64,000 nt of DNA from Solirubrobacter deserti (GCF_003344625.1 NZ_QPKJ02000004.1:842025-906024), one strand, 5' to 3'. Shown: positions 17,535 to 25,390, counted from the stretch's first letter. Notes: generated by a model from the letters alone, not told the origin. A program made the numbers and translations.

Positions 17535-17778
17535 GGCCTCAGACGCAGTATGGCGCCAGGACGGCGAGTCGCTCGTCCGCGACTATGCGTTCGAGGACTT
17601 CAAGGCCGCGATGGCGTTCGTCAACCGGGTCGCCGACGCCGCCGAGGAGGCCAACCACCATCCCGACATCCTCGTCCACGAATGGAACAAGGTGCGCCTG
17701 ACGCTCACCACCCACTCCGAAGGCGCGCTGACCGACAACGATCACGCGATGGCGAAGCGGATCGACGCGCTCGGGTAG
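17533..17778 (+). CDS. Short 4a-hydroxytetrahydrobiopterin dehydratase (PCD/DCoH family), 81 aa
   Basis: Dehydrates 4a-hydroxytetrahydropterin to recycle the cofactor of aromatic hydroxylases, or acts in a related pterin role. The family signature EEANHHPDI (about residues 38-46) with the paired histidines is intact, followed by WNKVRLTLTTHSEGALTDND. It lacks about 15-20 N-terminal residues (first helix) compared with the usual 95-105 aa. ATG 17533 has GAGGGAG about 9 nt upstream. No phenylalanine hydroxylase is nearby. Confidence 0.85.
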   Translation: MASDAVWRQDGESLVRDYAFEDFKAAMAFVNRVADAAEEANHHPDILVHEWNKVRLTLTTHSEGALTDNDHAMAKRIDALG

Positions 17779-17837
17779 CATTCGCCCCGTCGCCCCTTGA
17801 TGCCTGACGACGAGACCCCTCGAAGTCGGAGGGACGC

Positions 17838-19160
17838 ATGATCGCCCTGCTGCTGCTGGCGGTCTTCGTCCTCATCCTGCTGAACGCGTTCTTCGTGGCC
17901 GCCGAGTTCGCCTTGGTGCGCTCGCGCAAGGCCCACCTGCAGACCGACGCGGACGAGGGCAAGCGCGGTGCCGCGACCGCGGTGAACATGATGGACGACC
18001 TCTCGCGCTACCTCAGCGCGGCGCAGGTCGGCATCACGCTGACGTCGCTCGGGCTCGGCTTCCTGGGCGAGCCGGCGATCGGCCAGCTGATCGAGGACAT
18101 CGTGGGCGAGGAGGTCCCACACTGGCTCTCGACGGTGATCTCGGTCGGGCTCGCGTACCTGATCACGACCTCGTTCCACATCACGCTCGGCGAGCAGGTC
18201 CCGAAGATCTACGCGATCCAGAAGGCCGAGGTCGTCGCCCGCTGGTGCGCGCGGCCGCTGCTGATCTTCACCCGGGTCTTCTCGCCCTTCATCAGCGCGC
18301 TGAACGCGACCTCCAACGGCATCCTGCGCCTCGTCGGCGTCAAGACGGCGGGACAGCTGGACGAGGGCGAGTCGCCGGAGGAGCTGCGGGTGCTGATCCA
18401 GGAGTCCGTGACGGGCGGCAAGCTCGATCCCGGCGAGGCGGGGATGCTCACGGGCGTCTTCCACCTGCACGAGCAGCAGGCGCGCCAGGTGATGACGCCG
18501 GCGCCGGCCGTGATCACGGTGGACACGTCCGAGGACGTCGAGACCGCGCTGCGGCGGTGCGTGTCGAGCGGGCACACGCGGCTGGTCGTGACCGAGGACG
18601 AGAACCGCGACCGCGTCAAGGGCATCGTGCACTCCAACCAGCTCGCGCAGCTGCTGCTCACCGAGGGCCCGGAGGCGAAGGTCGAGGGACTCGTGCGCGA
18701 GATCCCGATCGTCCCGGAGACCAAGCCGCTCGACGACCTGCTGGCCGACCTGCAACGCGCGCGGTCCTCGTTGGCCGTCGTGATCGACGAGTACGGACGG
18801 ACCGCGGGGATCGTCACGGTCGAGGACATCATCGAGGAGGTCGTCGGCGAGATCGACGACGAAACCGACCCTCAGGGCGGCGAAGTTCGCAGGCTCGCGA
18901 ACGGCGACTGGTTCGTGCGCGGCCACGTCGCCATCACCGACCTGATCGACTACGGCCTCGAGCTGCCGGTGGACTCCGACGCCTACAACAGCGTCGGCGG
19001 CTTCGTCTTCGGCGAGCTGGGGCGGCTTCCCAAGCGGGGCGACACGGTCGTGCACAACGGCTATTCCATCCGCGTGGAGAGCGTCCGCGAGAACCGGATC
19101 GAGGCCGTTCGCATCCGCAATCGGTCCGTTCCGAAGGCCGAGCCGAACGTCCAGTCCTGA
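17838..19160 (+). CDS. CNNM/CBS-domain (CorC/HlyC) divalent-cation transport or tolerance protein, 440 aa
   Basis: Membrane protein of the hemolysin-C/CorC family linked to magnesium or cobalt efflux. Residues about 1-195 are a DUF21/CNNM transmembrane domain with ALVRSRKAHL and SAAQVGITLTSLGLGFLGEP. About 210-335 are a CBS pair (VMTPAPAVITV; VIDEYGRTAGIVTVEDIIEEVVGEI). About 350-430 are the CorC_HlyC C-terminal domain (ELPVDSDAYNSVGGFVFGELGRLPKRGD). GGAGGG sits about 5 nt before ATG 17838. The long structured intergenic region follows directly downstream. Confidence 0.92.
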   Translation: MIALLLLAVFVLILLNAFFVAAEFALVRSRKAHLQTDADEGKRGAATAVNMMDDLSRYLSAAQVGITLTSLGLGFLGEPAIGQLIEDIVGEEVPHWLSTVISVGLAYLITTSFHITLGEQVPKIYAIQKAEVVARWCARPLLIFTRVFSPFISALNATSNGILRLVGVKTAGQLDEGESPEELRVLIQESVTGGKLDPGEAGMLTGVFHLHEQQARQVMTPAPAVITVDTSEDVETALRRCVSSGHTRLVVTEDENRDRVKGIVHSNQLAQLLLTEGPEAKVEGLVREIPIVPETKPLDDLLADLQRARSSLAVVIDEYGRTAGIVTVEDIIEEVVGEIDDETDPQGGEVRRLANGDWFVRGHVAITDLIDYGLELPVDSDAYNSVGGFVFGELGRLPKRGDTVVHNGYSIRVESVRENRIEAVRIRNRSVPKAEPNVQS

Positions 19161-19179
19161 AATGAAACTGCGTGACGAA

Positions 19180-19208
19180 TTGCACTTTCGCGCTTAACGC
19201 GCTACCTT
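19180..19208 (+). promoter_or_regulatory. Consensus-like sigma70-type promoter of the candidate RNA
   Basis: -35 TTGCAC (19180-19185), a 17-nt spacer, then -10 TACCTT (19203-19208), predicting transcription start near 19215. No credible protein-coding gene follows on the plus strand. Confidence 0.7.
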
Positions 19209-19213
19209 GCCGC

Positions 19214-19480
19214 CAGCCAACTTGCCGCTCCGGCGGTTGAGGAGGAGAGAGAGGGAGATCCTGGGGAGGATCGACCGAGTAAGCACGCAGCGCCCGGGCT
19301 CAGGGGAGCGAGACCCGGGCGCGACGTGTTTAAGGGCCCTGCACCTCTTGGAGGGTCGGATGATCGGGGTGGGGCGGAGGGATGTCCCGACTTCGAACTC
19401 ACCCCTTAAACACCTCCGGCCGCCTCAGGGGAGCGAGGCGGCCGGGAAGTGGTTCTGGAGGAGGGGTGCGATGAGAAGAT
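19214..19480 (+). ncRNA. Candidate structured non-coding RNA with twin AGGGGAGC loops
   Basis: The 382-nt gene-free interval 19161-19542 has a consensus promoter and dense perfect pairing. Hairpin A is GATCCT/AGGATC with a GGGG loop (19257-19272). Hairpin B has a 9-bp stem GCGCCCGGG/CCCGGGCGC (19290-19298 with 19314-19322), then CTC/GAG closing loop AGGGGAGC. An 11-bp helix GTGTTTAAGGG/CCCTTAAACAC joins 19326-19336 to 19403-19413 around a 66-nt inner region. Hairpin D has an 11-bp stem (19416-19426 with 19435-19445) closing the same AGGGGAGC loop. The 14-mer CTCAGGGGAGCGAG thus occurs twice, each time as CTC-loop-GAG. About a dozen GGA triplets occur, several in loops. No RNase P, tmRNA, SRP or 6S signature was recognised. 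The 3' end is a guess. Confidence 0.65.
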
Positions 19481-19542
19481 CGTCGCGAAGCTGATGCTCC
19501 CAACGCGATCTCAATCCTAGCTAAACATTCCCCCGATGTAAA

Positions 19543-20334
19543 TCAATACGTGTGGAATCCGTGACCCGCTTTGCGTCCGAGCCGACCCTCGGCGATCAGG
19601 CGGTCCACGGTGGCGGGGATCTCGACGTCGATGGTGCGGCCGATCGCGGCGCTGACGTCGAGGCCGACGAGGTCCAGCAGGGCGAGCGGGCCCATCGGGT
19701 GGCCGGCGCCGAGCCGCATGCAGGTGTCGATCGCCTCCGCTTGCAGGCCGGTGCGCTCCATCAGGCGGACGGCCTCGAACAGCAGTGGGAACAGCAGGCG
19801 GTTGACCACGAAGCCGGGCGTGTCCGGAACCTCGACCGCCGTCTTGCCCAACGCCTCGCACAGCGCGCGGGCGCGCCGGCGGGTGGCGTCGCTCGCCTCC
19901 TCGGGGAACGCGAGCTCGACCAGGTCCATCCTGGGCACGGGATTGAACACGTGCAGGCCGACGAAGCGCTCCGGGTGCCCGCTTGCGCGCGCGAGGTCGC
20001 TCACGGGGAGGCTCGAGGTCGTGGTGGCCAGGACCGCTTCGGCCGGCACGTGGCCGTTGAGGTCCCGCCAGAACGCGGCCTTGGTCTCGGGGTCCTCGAC
20101 GATCGCCTCCACGACGAACGTCGCGTCGCGCAGGACGTCCGGGTCGCGGCTCACGCGCACGTTGCCGTTCACGCTCAAGCCGAGCTTGTCGCACAGCGCT
20201 CCGACCTTGGCGCTCGCCTCGTCGCAGGACGCCTCGGAGCGCGCGAGCACGGTTACCTCGCCCCGCGTGGCGGCGACGGCCGCCAGGCCGCATGCGATGG
20301 CTCCGGTTCCCGCGATGGCCAGGCGCTCCGACAT
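19543..20334 (-). CDS. 3-hydroxyacyl-CoA (3-hydroxybutyryl-CoA) dehydrogenase, 263 aa
   Basis: NAD-dependent oxidation of 3-hydroxyacyl-CoA in fatty-acid or butyrate metabolism. The nucleotide fold is IAGTGAIACGLAAVAA (about residues 6-21), a slight variant of GxGxMGxGIA. Active-site blocks are SSLPVSDLA and FVGLHVFNPVPRMDLVEL (about 118-135, catalytic His before FNP), then DTPGFVVNRLL. The C-terminal domain contains RLGAGHPMGPLALLDLVGLD. ATG 20334 has AAGGGAG just upstream; the longer frame is discarded. It is about 60 aa shorter than some family members but has both domains. Confidence 0.9.
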   Translation of the reverse strand: MSERLAIAGTGAIACGLAAVAATRGEVTVLARSEASCDEASAKVGALCDKLGLSVNGNVRVSRDPDVLRDATFVVEAIVEDPETKAAFWRDLNGHVPAEAVLATTTSSLPVSDLARASGHPERFVGLHVFNPVPRMDLVELAFPEEASDATRRRARALCEALGKTAVEVPDTPGFVVNRLLFPLLFEAVRLMERTGLQAEAIDTCMRLGAGHPMGPLALLDLVGLDVSAAIGRTIDVEIPATVDRLIAEGRLGRKAGHGFHTY

Positions 20335-20418
20335 GGCACTCCCTTGGAAGGTCGCTCCGCCAGTAAGTGCGAAACGTAACTTCCGTCTCGGTCCCGTCGT
20401 GTGACAGACCGCACGCAC

Positions 20419-20447
20419 TTGCCGGACGGGGCGGTACGGCGTAGGGT
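20419..20447 (+). promoter_or_regulatory. Promoter of the FHA gene
   Basis: TTGCCG (20419-20424), 17-nt spacer, TAGGGT (20442-20447); the start ATG at 20459 follows 11 nt later, predicting a 5' leader of only a few nucleotides. Confidence 0.6.
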
Positions 20448-20458
20448 CAGGCGCACAG

Positions 20459-21151
20459 ATGGAGCCCTTGACGCTCGGAAGCAAGACACCTGAAGAGCGA
20501 GAGCAGCGTCAGGCTGCGGTGGAACGCGGGGTGCCGTTCCTGGTCTTCCGCGATGGTGACGGCCGGCAGCGGATCTTCAACCTTGAGGCCTCCTCGGACT
20601 CGATCACGGTCGGGCGCCGCTACGAGGCCGACATCTCGCTGCCGTGGGACCCGGAGGCGTCGCGTCTGCACGCCGAGCTCGCGTATCGCGCGGGCGAGTG
20701 GACGATCGTCGACGACGGCTGGTCCCAGAACGGCACGTGGGTCAACGGCCTGCGGCTCGCGGGCCGGCGCCGGCTCGCCGACGGCGACCTGGTGAAGATC
20801 GGGCGCACGATCATGGGCTTCCACCAGCCCGGCATCGGCGGCCCCGGTCCGACGATGGTCGAGGCCGAGCTGTCCTCCACGCCGCGCTTCTCCGAGCAGC
20901 AGCAGCGCATCCTGCGCGCGCTCTGCCGGCCGCTGTTCGCCGACGGCGACGGCTTCAACCCCAACTCGGACCTCGAAGTGGCCGAGCAGACCGGGATCGA
21001 GGTCGAGGTCGTCACCCAGGAGCTCGACCTGCTGGCGCGCCTGTTCGGGCTCGAGGACATGCCCCGCCTGGAGCGCCGGGCCGAGGTCGCGCTGCTGGCC
21101 GTCCGCTCCGGCCTGGTGGGCGCTGACGAGGGCGGCGGCACACAGGCGTAA
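20459..21151 (+). CDS. FHA-domain protein, 230 aa
   Basis: Residues about 28-125 are a forkhead-associated phosphothreonine-binding domain with the expected anchors: SITVGRRYEADISL, SRLHAELAYRAGEWTIVDDGWSQNGTWVNG. The remaining C-terminal 100 residues are helical (FSEQQQRILRALCRPLF; EVAEQTGIEVEVVTQELDLLARLFGL) and resemble a winged-helix-like extension often found after such FHA domains in actinobacteria. It presumably reads Ser/Thr kinase signalling; no kinase is in the window. Cytoplasmic. Confidence 0.88.
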   Translation: MEPLTLGSKTPEEREQRQAAVERGVPFLVFRDGDGRQRIFNLEASSDSITVGRRYEADISLPWDPEASRLHAELAYRAGEWTIVDDGWSQNGTWVNGLRLAGRRRLADGDLVKIGRTIMGFHQPGIGGPGPTMVEAELSSTPRFSEQQQRILRALCRPLFADGDGFNPNSDLEVAEQTGIEVEVVTQELDLLARLFGLEDMPRLERRAEVALLAVRSGLVGADEGGGTQA

Positions 21152-21154
21152 CCT
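21149..21154 (+). promoter_or_regulatory. -10-like TAACCT for the AcuI-type gene
   Basis: TAACCT spans the upstream stop codon and ends 9 nt before ATG 21164 (6 nt before GTG 21161). Confidence 0.45.
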
Positions 21155-21163
21155 GCTCGCGTG

Positions 21164-22114
21164 ATGCGGGCATTCGTTGCGGAGAAGACGGAAGACGGAG
21201 TCACGCGCGGCCTGCGCGAGGACTTCGAGCTCGACGGCGAAGGCGACGTGGTCGTCGACGTCGAGTACTCGAGCGTGAACTACAAGGACGGGCTGGCGAC
21301 GATCGCCAAGGGCCAGGTGGCGCGCATCTCGCCGCTGGTGCCGGGGATCGATCTCGCGGGCGTGACCGCGGACGGCCGGGCGGTGCTCGCGCACGGCTAC
21401 GACCTCGGCGTCTCCCACCACGGCGGGTACGCCGAGCAGGCGCGGGTGCCGTCGCAGTGGCTCGTGCCGCTGCCAGAAGGTCTGAGCGCGCGCCAGGCGA
21501 TGGCGCTGGGCACGGCCGGCTACACCGCCGCACGCTGCGTGATCGCGCTCGAGGCTGCGGGCCTGAAGCCGGGGGACGGCCCCGTGCTCGTGACGGGTGC
21601 GAGCGGCGGCGTCGGCTCCACGGCGGTCGACATCCTCGCCGCGCGCGGCTACGAGGTCGTGGCGTCCTCGGGCAAGGACCCGGACTGGCTGCGGTCCCTG
21701 GGCGCCGCGGAGGTGATCTCGCGCGAGGAGGCCGCCGGCGACGCGTCACGGCCGATGGAGAAGTCGCGCTGGGCGGGCGCGGTGGACTGCGTCGGGGGCG
21801 CGACCCTGGCGGGCGTCGTGCGCTCGCTCCAGTACGGCGCGGCCGTGACCGCGTGCGGCAACACGGGCGGCATCAAGCTTGACACGACCGTGCTGCCGTT
21901 CATCCTGCGCGGCGTCTCGCTGCTCGGCGTCGACTCCGTGCAGACCCCGATCGAGGCGCGCCGGGAGACGTGGGCGCGGCTGGCCACGGACCTGCGCCCG
22001 CCGCACCTGGACGACACGATCACCCGCGAGATCGCCTTGGACGAGCTCGAGACGGCCCTCGACGCCGTCCTGAAGGGCGAGCTCCAGGGCCGGACGATCG
22101 TGAAGGTCGGCTAG
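21164..22114 (+). CDS. YhdH/AcuI-family zinc-free NADPH oxidoreductase (acryloyl-CoA reductase-like), 316 aa
   Basis: Medium-chain dehydrogenase of the AcuI/YhdH branch. Conserved features are YSSVNYKDGLA (about residues 35-45), PGIDLAG, GTAGYTAA (about 121-128), the cofactor motif VTGASGGVGSTAV (about 145-157) and CGNTGG/LPFILRGVSLLGVDS near the C-terminus. Members reduce acryloyl-CoA or related enoyl-CoA with NADPH. GTG 21161 is an alternative start. Its stop overlaps convergent xseB in CTAG (22111-22114). Confidence 0.88.
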   Translation: MRAFVAEKTEDGVTRGLREDFELDGEGDVVVDVEYSSVNYKDGLATIAKGQVARISPLVPGIDLAGVTADGRAVLAHGYDLGVSHHGGYAEQARVPSQWLVPLPEGLSARQAMALGTAGYTAARCVIALEAAGLKPGDGPVLVTGASGGVGSTAVDILAARGYEVVASSGKDPDWLRSLGAAEVISREEAAGDASRPMEKSRWAGAVDCVGGATLAGVVRSLQYGAAVTACGNTGGIKLDTTVLPFILRGVSLLGVDSVQTPIEARRETWARLATDLRPPHLDDTITREIALDELETALDAVLKGELQGRTIVKVG

Positions 22115-22332
22115 GCGGCTTCCAGGCGGGCGACGAGCTCGTCGAGGCGCAGCTCCTCGAGGCCCTGGCCTACGGCGTCGAGCTCGGCGGCGCAGAACTC
22201 GACGAGCCCGCGCCCTTCGCGGCACAGATCCAGCGTCTCGCGCAGCCCCGCCTCGCCCGAGTCCAAGCGGGCGATGATCGCCTCCAGGCGGGTGCTCGCG
22301 GTCTCGTAGGTCAGCGTGTCCTCGGCGGCCAT
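22111..22332 (-). CDS. xseB: Exodeoxyribonuclease VII small subunit
   Basis: 73 residues in the usual range for XseB, with the characteristic two-helix pattern: LTYETASTRLEAIIARLDSGEAGLRETLDLCREGRGLVEFC (about residues 7-47). It combines in several copies with XseA to degrade single-stranded DNA. The large-subunit gene lies about 1.2 kb upstream on the same strand, but an HD-GYP gene on the opposite strand lies between, so the usual xseA-xseB operon is broken. Confidence 0.92.
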   Translation of the reverse strand: MAAEDTLTYETASTRLEAIIARLDSGEAGLRETLDLCREGRGLVEFCAAELDAVGQGLEELRLDELVARLEAA

Positions 22333-22417
22333 GACCAGCCAGGCTACCGGCGCGACCGGCGGGCGTTGTCGACCGTGCTCGCTGTTCGTGGGAGGAGTTG
22401 TGCGATCAAGACCGGAC

Positions 22418-22433
22418 TTGATCGGTCGATCAA
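22418..22433. promoter_or_regulatory. Palindrome TTGATCG-gt-CGATCAA upstream of the HD-GYP gene
   Basis: A perfect 7-bp-arm inverted repeat ends 7 nt before GTG 22441. Possible operator for the HD-GYP gene. Confidence 0.4.
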
Positions 22434-22440
22434 CCGGGTC

Positions 22441-23541
22441 GTGCGGTTGATCCCCTCACGCAAGATCCGCGACGGTGTCGAGCTCGCCCGCGACGTCATC
22501 GCCGGGCCGCCCGGCACCGCGCCCCTGCTGCGGGCGGGGGTGACGCTGTCCTCGCGCTACGCCGACCTGCTGCCCAAGGCCGGCGTCGGGAGCGTGTGGA
22601 TCGAGGACGAGCTGGGCGCCGACATCGACATCGCCGAGCCGCTGACGCCCGAGACGCGCGCGAAGGTCCACAAGGCCACCGCGGGTGCGTTGAGCGCCGC
22701 CAACACGGCCTTGCGGTCCGGCTCGGGGATGCCGCGAGAGGTCGTCGAGTCGCTCGGCGAGGTCGCCGACTCGATGGTCAACGACCTGCTGGACTGCCCC
22801 GAGGCCGCGCTCGCGCTGGACGACCTGAACGCCTTCGACGACTACACGCACAAGCACAGCGTCCAGGTCACGCTGCTCGGGCTGCTGATCGCGCGCCGCG
22901 CGTGGCAGACCGACGGCTGGACCGACTTCCGCGGCCGCCGCCGCTACGACCGGCTCGAGGAACGCCTGCGCAAGCTGGGCGTCGGCCTGCTGGTGCACGA
23001 CGTCGGCAAGCTCGCCGTCCCGCCCGAGATCCTCAACAAGCCCGGCCGGTTGACCGACGCCGAGATGGACATCATGAGGACGCACACGGCGACCGGCGTC
23101 GAGCTGCTGCGCCCGGCCGACCTGTCGCCGCTGTCGTTGAGCGTCGTCCGCGACCACCACGAGCGCATCGACGGCTCCGGCTACCCGGACGGCATCTTCG
23201 GCGCGCAGGTCCAGGAGTTCCCGCGCATCGCGGCCATCGCCGACGTCTACGACGCCGTCACCAGCGAGCGCGTCTACAAGCCCGCCGCGCCCCCGCACGT
23301 CGGCGTGCGGGTGATCCGCGAGGGTTCGGGGACGCAGTTCTGCCCGAGCGTCGTCGCCCACTTCCGCGCCGTCGTCATGCCGTACCCGGTCGGTCACGAG
23401 ATCGTCCTGCCCGACGGCCGCGCCGGTGTCGTCTCCCACGTCTCCCTCGAGGACCCGGACTCCCCGACGGTCCGCGTCGTCGGCTCGACCGGCGTCGAAG
23501 AGCTCGTCGTCGACATGACGGCCGAGCCGGCCGCCGCCTAG
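22441..23541 (+). CDS. HD-GYP domain phosphodiesterase, 366 aa
   Basis: Predicted c-di-GMP (or related cyclic dinucleotide) hydrolase. The N-terminal 110 residues match the DUF3391-like region that often precedes HD-GYP. The catalytic domain shows HKHSVQVTLLGLLIARR (about 137-153), GVGLLVHDVGKLAVPPEILNKPGRLT (HD dyad about 186-187) and HHERIDGSGYPDG (GYP about 243). The C-terminal strand-rich part (GHEIVLPDGRAGVVSHVSLEDPDSP) is a small beta domain. GTG 22441 is the most plausible start; the frame is open further upstream without a good ribosome site. It converges with xseA in CTAG (23538-23541). Confidence 0.9.
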   Translation: MRLIPSRKIRDGVELARDVIAGPPGTAPLLRAGVTLSSRYADLLPKAGVGSVWIEDELGADIDIAEPLTPETRAKVHKATAGALSAANTALRSGSGMPREVVESLGEVADSMVNDLLDCPEAALALDDLNAFDDYTHKHSVQVTLLGLLIARRAWQTDGWTDFRGRRRYDRLEERLRKLGVGLLVHDVGKLAVPPEILNKPGRLTDAEMDIMRTHTATGVELLRPADLSPLSLSVVRDHHERIDGSGYPDGIFGAQVQEFPRIAAIADVYDAVTSERVYKPAAPPHVGVRVIREGSGTQFCPSVVAHFRAVVMPYPVGHEIVLPDGRAGVVSHVSLEDPDSPTVRVVGSTGVEELVVDMTAEPAAA

Positions 23542-25136
23542 AACAACCGCGCCTCGTCCTGTGCGGCGCGTCCAGCCGCGGTGGCGGGCCCGGTCCCGCG
23601 CCGCGCCGTGACCGCGCGGGGCGGCGCGTCGGCGCCGGCCGCCGGGCGGTTGCTGCCGGCTGCCGTGCCGTCGTCGCTTGCCGGCTCGTCCCGGGCCCAC
23701 GCCGCGCCTTCGCCGCCCGCTTGCGCGAGTTCGCCGGTCCTTGCCGCGCCGTCGCCGGCCGGCGCCGCCGGCTCGTCACCCGCCGGCGCGTCGCTCTCCG
23801 GGCGGGCCTGGACGCGGCCGTCGTGGAGGCGGATCGTCAGCGCGGCCTGCTCGCGGGCGGCGGCGGCGCTGGTGATCGGCTCTCCGGACTCGTCCTCGAG
23901 CAGGGCGTAGCCGCGTTCGAGCGTGCGCTGCGGGTCGTGGGCGGCGAGCGTCGCGAGGATGCGGTCCAGGTCGCGGCGGCGGCGTTCGAGCGCGGCGGCC
24001 GAGGTGCGGTCGAGCGTCGCGGCGTCCGCGCGGGCGCGGCGGCCGGCGCGCTCGACGCCGAACGCAGCCGCGGAGGCCTTGCGCGACAGAGCGGCGCCGC
24101 GGGCCGCGTTGGTGCGCTCGCCGGTCGCGATCGCGCGGCGGGTCGCGGCCCGCAGCTCGCGCAGCTGCTGATGCAGGCGGGTGCGGTGGCGCGCGACGTG
24201 GTGGCCCGGTGCGCGCGAGAGGCGCGACAGCGCGCGGGCGCGCTCGATCACCGCGCGGCGGCCCTGGCGGTGCAGGCGCGCGGCGGTCTGGCCGAGCGCG
24301 GCGCGGGCGGCGGTGCAGTCGATCGGCACGGCGGTCTCGGCGGCGTGCGTCGGCGTCGAGCAGGCGACCGCCGCGACGTCGTCGAGCAGCGTCCGGTCCG
24401 TGTGGTGGCCGACGCTCGAGATCACCGGCACGCGCAGCAGCGCGACCGTCCGGCACAGGGTCTCGTCGCAGAACGCGAACAGATCCGCGAGCGACCCGCC
24501 GCCGCGCGCGACGACGATCACCTCGACCTCCTCGCACGCCGCCAGGTCCTGCAGCTTGCGCGTGATCGCGGGCGCGGCGTGCCGGTCCTGCACGGGGGCG
24601 AACCCCCACACGACCCGGCCCGCCCAGCCGCGGCGGCGCAGCCCGGCGAGCACGTCGTCGCGCGCCTTGCCGGACTCGCCCGTCACGACCCCGATGCACT
24701 TCGGCAGGCGCGGGCGCGCAAGGTCCTTCTGCGGCGCGAACAGCCCTTCGGCGTGCAGCCGCTTGCGCAGCTGGTCGAGCTGCGCGAGCAGGTCCCCCTC
24801 GCCCGCGACGCGCAACCGGGTCACCTGGAACGAGAACTGCGGCGAAGCGGTCCGCGAGCCCGGGTAGTAGTCGCACCCGCCCGCCACCACGACCTGCGCC
24901 CCGTCCGTCAGCGGCCCGACCTTGAGCTGGTCGAAGTCCTCGCGCCACATCGAGCACGGCAGCGCGCCGCTCGCGTCCCGCAGCTCGAACCACACCTTGG
25001 CCCGGCCCGCCTTGAACCCGAACACCTCACCGAACACCTGCACGCGCGTGAAGCCGCGCAGACGGTCCTTGAGCGCCGCGGCGTACTGGCCGACGGGGAA
25101 CGGGCCGGTGAGGGTCGAGCCGGGGATGCCGTCCAT
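23538..25136 (-). CDS. xseA: Exodeoxyribonuclease VII large subunit with Ala/Pro/Asp-rich C-terminal tail
   Basis: The N-terminal OB-fold (about residues 10-105, FTRVQVFGEVFGFKAGRAKVWFELRD) and the catalytic region with GVVTGESGKARDDVLAGLRRRGWAG, VIVVARGGGSLADLFAFCDETL and PVISSVGHHTDRTLLDDVA (about 130-300) are canonical. A long Arg/Ala coiled region follows. The protein ends in about 90 residues of low complexity (PAGDEPAAPAGDGAAR...), an unusual tail. ATG 25136 is preferred over the long frame to 25466 because TAGCGT lies 10 nt upstream. It degrades ssDNA with XseB. Confidence 0.92.
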   Translation of the reverse strand: MDGIPGSTLTGPFPVGQYAAALKDRLRGFTRVQVFGEVFGFKAGRAKVWFELRDASGALPCSMWREDFDQLKVGPLTDGAQVVVAGGCDYYPGSRTASPQFSFQVTRLRVAGEGDLLAQLDQLRKRLHAEGLFAPQKDLARPRLPKCIGVVTGESGKARDDVLAGLRRRGWAGRVVWGFAPVQDRHAAPAITRKLQDLAACEEVEVIVVARGGGSLADLFAFCDETLCRTVALLRVPVISSVGHHTDRTLLDDVAAVACSTPTHAAETAVPIDCTAARAALGQTAARLHRQGRRAVIERARALSRLSRAPGHHVARHRTRLHQQLRELRAATRRAIATGERTNAARGAALSRKASAAAFGVERAGRRARADAATLDRTSAAALERRRRDLDRILATLAAHDPQRTLERGYALLEDESGEPITSAAAAREQAALTIRLHDGRVQARPESDAPAGDEPAAPAGDGAARTGELAQAGGEGAAWARDEPASDDGTAAGSNRPAAGADAPPRAVTARRGTGPATAAGRAAQDEARLF

Positions 25137-25146
25137 CTGAGGCTTG

Positions 25147-25152
25147 ACGCTA
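25147..25152 (-). promoter_or_regulatory. -10-like TAGCGT for xseA
   Basis: On the minus strand TAGCGT ends 10 nt before ATG 25136. Confidence 0.4.
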
Positions 25153-25171
25153 GACGCAGTGGTGGACGGGT

Positions 25172-25390
25172 TCAGCCGCGCGGGCGGCGGCCCGTCAGCG
25201 ACGACCGCGCCGACATCCGCGGCCGGGGCGCGAACATCCGCCGCGGCGCGCGCGACGAGACGTGCGGCGGCCCGGCATGGTCCGAGGCCGCCAGCACCTG
25301 CAGGAAGATCACGGTGAGCAGCACGTCCCGAGCGGCTTCCGCGTGGCGACCGGAGGTCGCGCGGAGCGCCAGGACGAGCAGCTCGGTCAA
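25172..25390 (-). CDS. Small hypothetical protein, 72 aa, possibly coupled to the gene before it
   Basis: A TTG start overlaps the stop of the upstream minus-strand gene by 4 bp (TTGA 25387-25390). The first 40 residues are coding-like with a hydrophobic stretch DVLLTVIFLQVLAAS; the rest is Arg/Pro-rich and may not be real. It fills most of the gap before xseA. Reality uncertain. Confidence 0.3.
   Translation of the reverse strand: MTELLVLALRATSGRHAEAARDVLLTVIFLQVLAASDHAGPPHVSSRAPRRMFAPRPRMSARSSLTGRRPRG

Noticed and set aside
19290..19445. Known 6C RNA, RNase P RNA, tmRNA or SRP RNA
   Set aside because: 6C loops need runs of at least six C, and here the loop complement has only four. No GAGGAAAGTCC/ACAGAA (RNase P), tRNA-like end (tmRNA) or SRP symmetric-loop motif is present.
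19207..19494. 95-codon plus-strand frame in the 19.2-19.5 kb interval
   Set aside because: It has no recognisable protein features, its start lies in the -10 box, and the interval is dominated by perfect hairpins better explained as RNA.
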